From the NCBI GenBank assembly GCA_008921705.1, contig VFFE01007192.1, positions 1,348,228-1,412,227 of the forward strand: a DNA stretch of 64,000 nucleotides, read 5' to 3'. The DNA comes from Burhinus oedicnemus (lineage: Eukaryota; Chordata; Aves; Charadriiformes; Burhinidae). Position 1 is the stretch's first letter; every line of letters begins with the position of its first letter. The notes under the pieces were generated by a model. That model did no database searches. It was not told the origin of the DNA and was given only the letters and a program-made list of their open reading frames with translations. The position numbers and the translations under genes are program-made. Shown in pieces: positions 61,776-64,000 of the stretch.

Positions 61776-64000
61776 AAAAGGCAGAAATTGTGTAATGAAT
61801 TTTAAACTCTAGGAGACCAAGGATACTTGGAATATCATGGGAAGTCTTTCAAGAAGAGTGATTAGCTCCTTTGGCATTTGAACCTTTAACGTAAACGACT
61901 GTCTCATAAACTCTGGTAGATTTAGCCGTGGTGGTTTAAGATGTGACAGTTATCTGTTGTACTCATCTGCTGGGCTTAATCCTTCATCGACTGCTTAAGC
62001 AAATGAGAGGTAGCCTGTGAGCTCCCGTGGAAGCTCTGTGGCCCTGGGCTCGTGTAACCCCTTCTGCCTGGTAAGTCGTGCAGGGGGGCTCTCCGGTCTG
62101 AAACCACCAGAGCTCTTAACAGCCAGGCTCCTCATCACCCACATCTGTTTATAGTCATAAGGGAGAGGAAAAAGGAAAGAGTCGGAAAAAAAAACCCCTC
62201 AAAAAAACCCAAACAGAAACAGGCATGTTGCCTTTAACTGTGGGCTTCCCTACCAGCTTCCAAGTGGTGTTTCAAAAGTGTTGTTTTCAGGTAACTCCTA
62301 GCAATATCAATATTGTGGCACTGATGTATGTTGGTTTCTGAGGGCCCATTTCTTCCCTTGAATAGGCTTTTCCTCTCCTTCCCTGTCATCTCTTTAACAC
62401 AACAGTGCAATAAGCGTTTTCTGCAGGACCGATGTTGCTTTTGAGCATAATCACAACCTGTGCAGTCCAAATCAGTTGAAGGCAAAAGGCAGTCTACTCC
62501 CTTCGTTTTGTAATGAAGAGCTGTAGCGACAGAGATGTTCTGGCTCCCTTTTTCTCAGTTAAACATAGCACTGTGAAACCTATGCTAGAGCACCTCTGGT
62601 TCTGTGGATGCTACGCTGTATGTACATTGGTTGGAAACACGAGAGTGCCCATATAGCTGATTCCCTCTTCCAGAGGTTGGCTGTGCTGCTTCAGTGTCGC
62701 TGCAAGCCCAGGGAAAACGCTTCAGAGAGATCACTGCAGCTGTACCAGTATCAAACAGAAGATGTGTTTTTGTGAATCAAACCCTCAGTGTGTTTCCTTT
62801 GTATTTTCTAGAGCTGTCCAGATAACCTCTTTTTGTATTGGGGAAAAAAAAGGCTTTTTCAAGGAACTACACATTCAAATTGTGCGTGTATCAAAGGAAT
62901 AGGAGGGATACTCCTATCTCTGTAGGAGATATTACAGTTTGCTTCATGTTTATTCTTCTGCCACTGTCATTTCTTTTTTAACAACTGGAGCAGAGGAGTC
63001 TGAAAATGGAACTGGAAAGAAAACTGTAGGTTTTGTTTTGAGAAGCCCTTTGGAAAGAATACCTGTTTCGTATTGCTGTGCCAGCATGGAAGCTGGCACG
63101 GCTGCTCCTTCCCTCCGAGCAAGGCTCCGCTGTGGTGCTTTTTGGAGCAGGCTTGTTACCCGACTGCCTACTTTCATTATGTCCCTTGTTTTGGATGGGT
63201 CCCACAAGGTCTGTGACAACATGAATTCGGGCAGAGTGCGGCAGTCTACCTCTAAGAGGTAGCTGCTTTAAAACAAAGAACAGCAAATTATTGCACTGAA
63301 AATGCTGAGCAATGTTTGTTTATTGGCTGTAACAGCACTACGCAGTGTGGGGTTTTGTACAGAAGCCCAAGTTAAAATGGTTAGCAAAACAGTGCAGCTT
63401 CTTTAGGGCAACGCTTTACCTGGGCCAGTTATACTTTACTACAGGAAAAAATAAATAACGTGGAACGTAGCGTGTCTTGCAGTACTCGAGCTAGTGTGAG
63501 TATCCCCTTCACAGTGTGGCCTGCAGCCATATGCATTGCTTTGTTACACTTATCATCTACCAGATTGTGTCCATCCTGTGTCTCTGATTTTATTCCTACG
63601 TTTTAACTTCTGGGGACACGGATTATCTTGTCTCTTTTTTCATCTGGATTTTTCTAGATGTTAATATTATCTTGCATATAAGACTCATGGTGAGGATTCC
63701 CAGGCAGCAGCTTAATACAAGTAACGATACATTATTACTGATCAAGGCTTCCTGTCTCCTCTCTTGAAAACAGCTGGCTGGATTGGATGCTTCTGAGCTG
63801 CTTTATACTCACTGTCTTGTAATTCTGAAGAGAAGAATAAATAATTCGTATGAGGCTAGGAATTTTTGTTTATCTTTTAAAAAAATGTTGCGACAAAGTA
63901 GATCGAGCATTAGGCTCATCTAATGCAATTCCAAATATTTTAAAAATAGAAAACTTACGAGATAATGTTATTGATGTTCTGTCTTGCCAAGTAAATATTT
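61776..64000. other. Non-coding single-copy DNA
   Basis: No gene is supported. Two overlapping frames on opposite strands at 62.94-63.29 kb (about 100 codons each) share a GC-richer patch that contains a short hairpin, GTGCCAGC (63078-63085) with GCTGGCAC (63092-63099). An A/C low-complexity patch lies at 62185-62215. The window ends in AT-rich sequence. Confidence 0.6.

Noticed and set aside
63078..63099. Hairpin GTGCCAGC / GCTGGCAC as a microRNA or terminator
   Set aside because: Arms of only 8 bp with no extension are too short for a microRNA precursor, and terminators of this type do not apply in vertebrates.
1..64000. tRNA, rRNA, snRNA genes, CRISPR arrays or bacterial-type systems
   Set aside because: No tRNA box A/B pair with cloverleaf, no rRNA or snRNA block and no regularly spaced repeat array was seen; the sequence is vertebrate non-coding DNA.

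Overview
The window looks like an intergenic or intronic stretch of a bird chromosome. The evidence is the set of dispersed elements. There is a CR1 LINE 3' end with its terminal repeats, an ERV-L-type provirus and a related solo LTR whose LTRs start TGTCCTGGTTT-like or TGTGCTGG and end near AACCACRACA, very few other young repeats in 64 kb, AT-rich single-copy DNA and a handful of simple repeats. I recognise no host protein-coding exon, tRNA, rRNA or known small RNA. Almost all open frames are short chance frames. No prokaryotic-type operon, CRISPR array or defence system is present.

Layout: 1-3460 single-copy DNA opening with a 46-nt T run. 3461-4053 is a solo ERV-L-type LTR flanked by a 4/5 matching 5-bp duplication. 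7060-7600 is a very old CR1/L3-type LINE relic that still shows reverse-transcriptase-like residues. 7601-23096 is single-copy DNA with simple repeats (AT, an A10G13 hinge, a T/G-rich tract, CA/TG). 23097-29952 is a full-length env-less provirus: 5' LTR, primer-binding-like site, a hydrophobic pre-gag reading frame, gag, protease, RT, RNase H, integrase, polypurine tract and 3' LTR. Every coding part is broken by stops and frameshifts. 29953-35943 is single-copy. 35944-36500 is a second old L3-type relic. 36501-56812 is single-copy, with a 26-bp near-perfect palindrome, a purine-skewed block and stretches that look like conserved non-coding elements (49.0-50.6 kb). 56813-57240 is a 5'-truncated CR1 on the minus strand. 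57.2-64 kb is somewhat richer in GC and CpG and holds further candidate regulatory elements, notably one at 61.5-61.8 kb with clustered NKX2-like and GATA-like motifs.

The one coherent multi-part system is the provirus. Its LTRs carry a perfect CRE palindrome (TGACGTCA) upstream of a TATA-like box. Pol keeps recognisable catalytic motifs: DTG and ILGID of protease, YIDD of RT, TDGS of RNase H, and HHCC and D,D35E of integrase. The two LTRs differ at roughly 9% of positions by hand count, so the insertion is old. The least familiar part is the hydrophobic pre-gag frame at 23885-24281. All family calls rest on reading and remembered family features, not on database searches.
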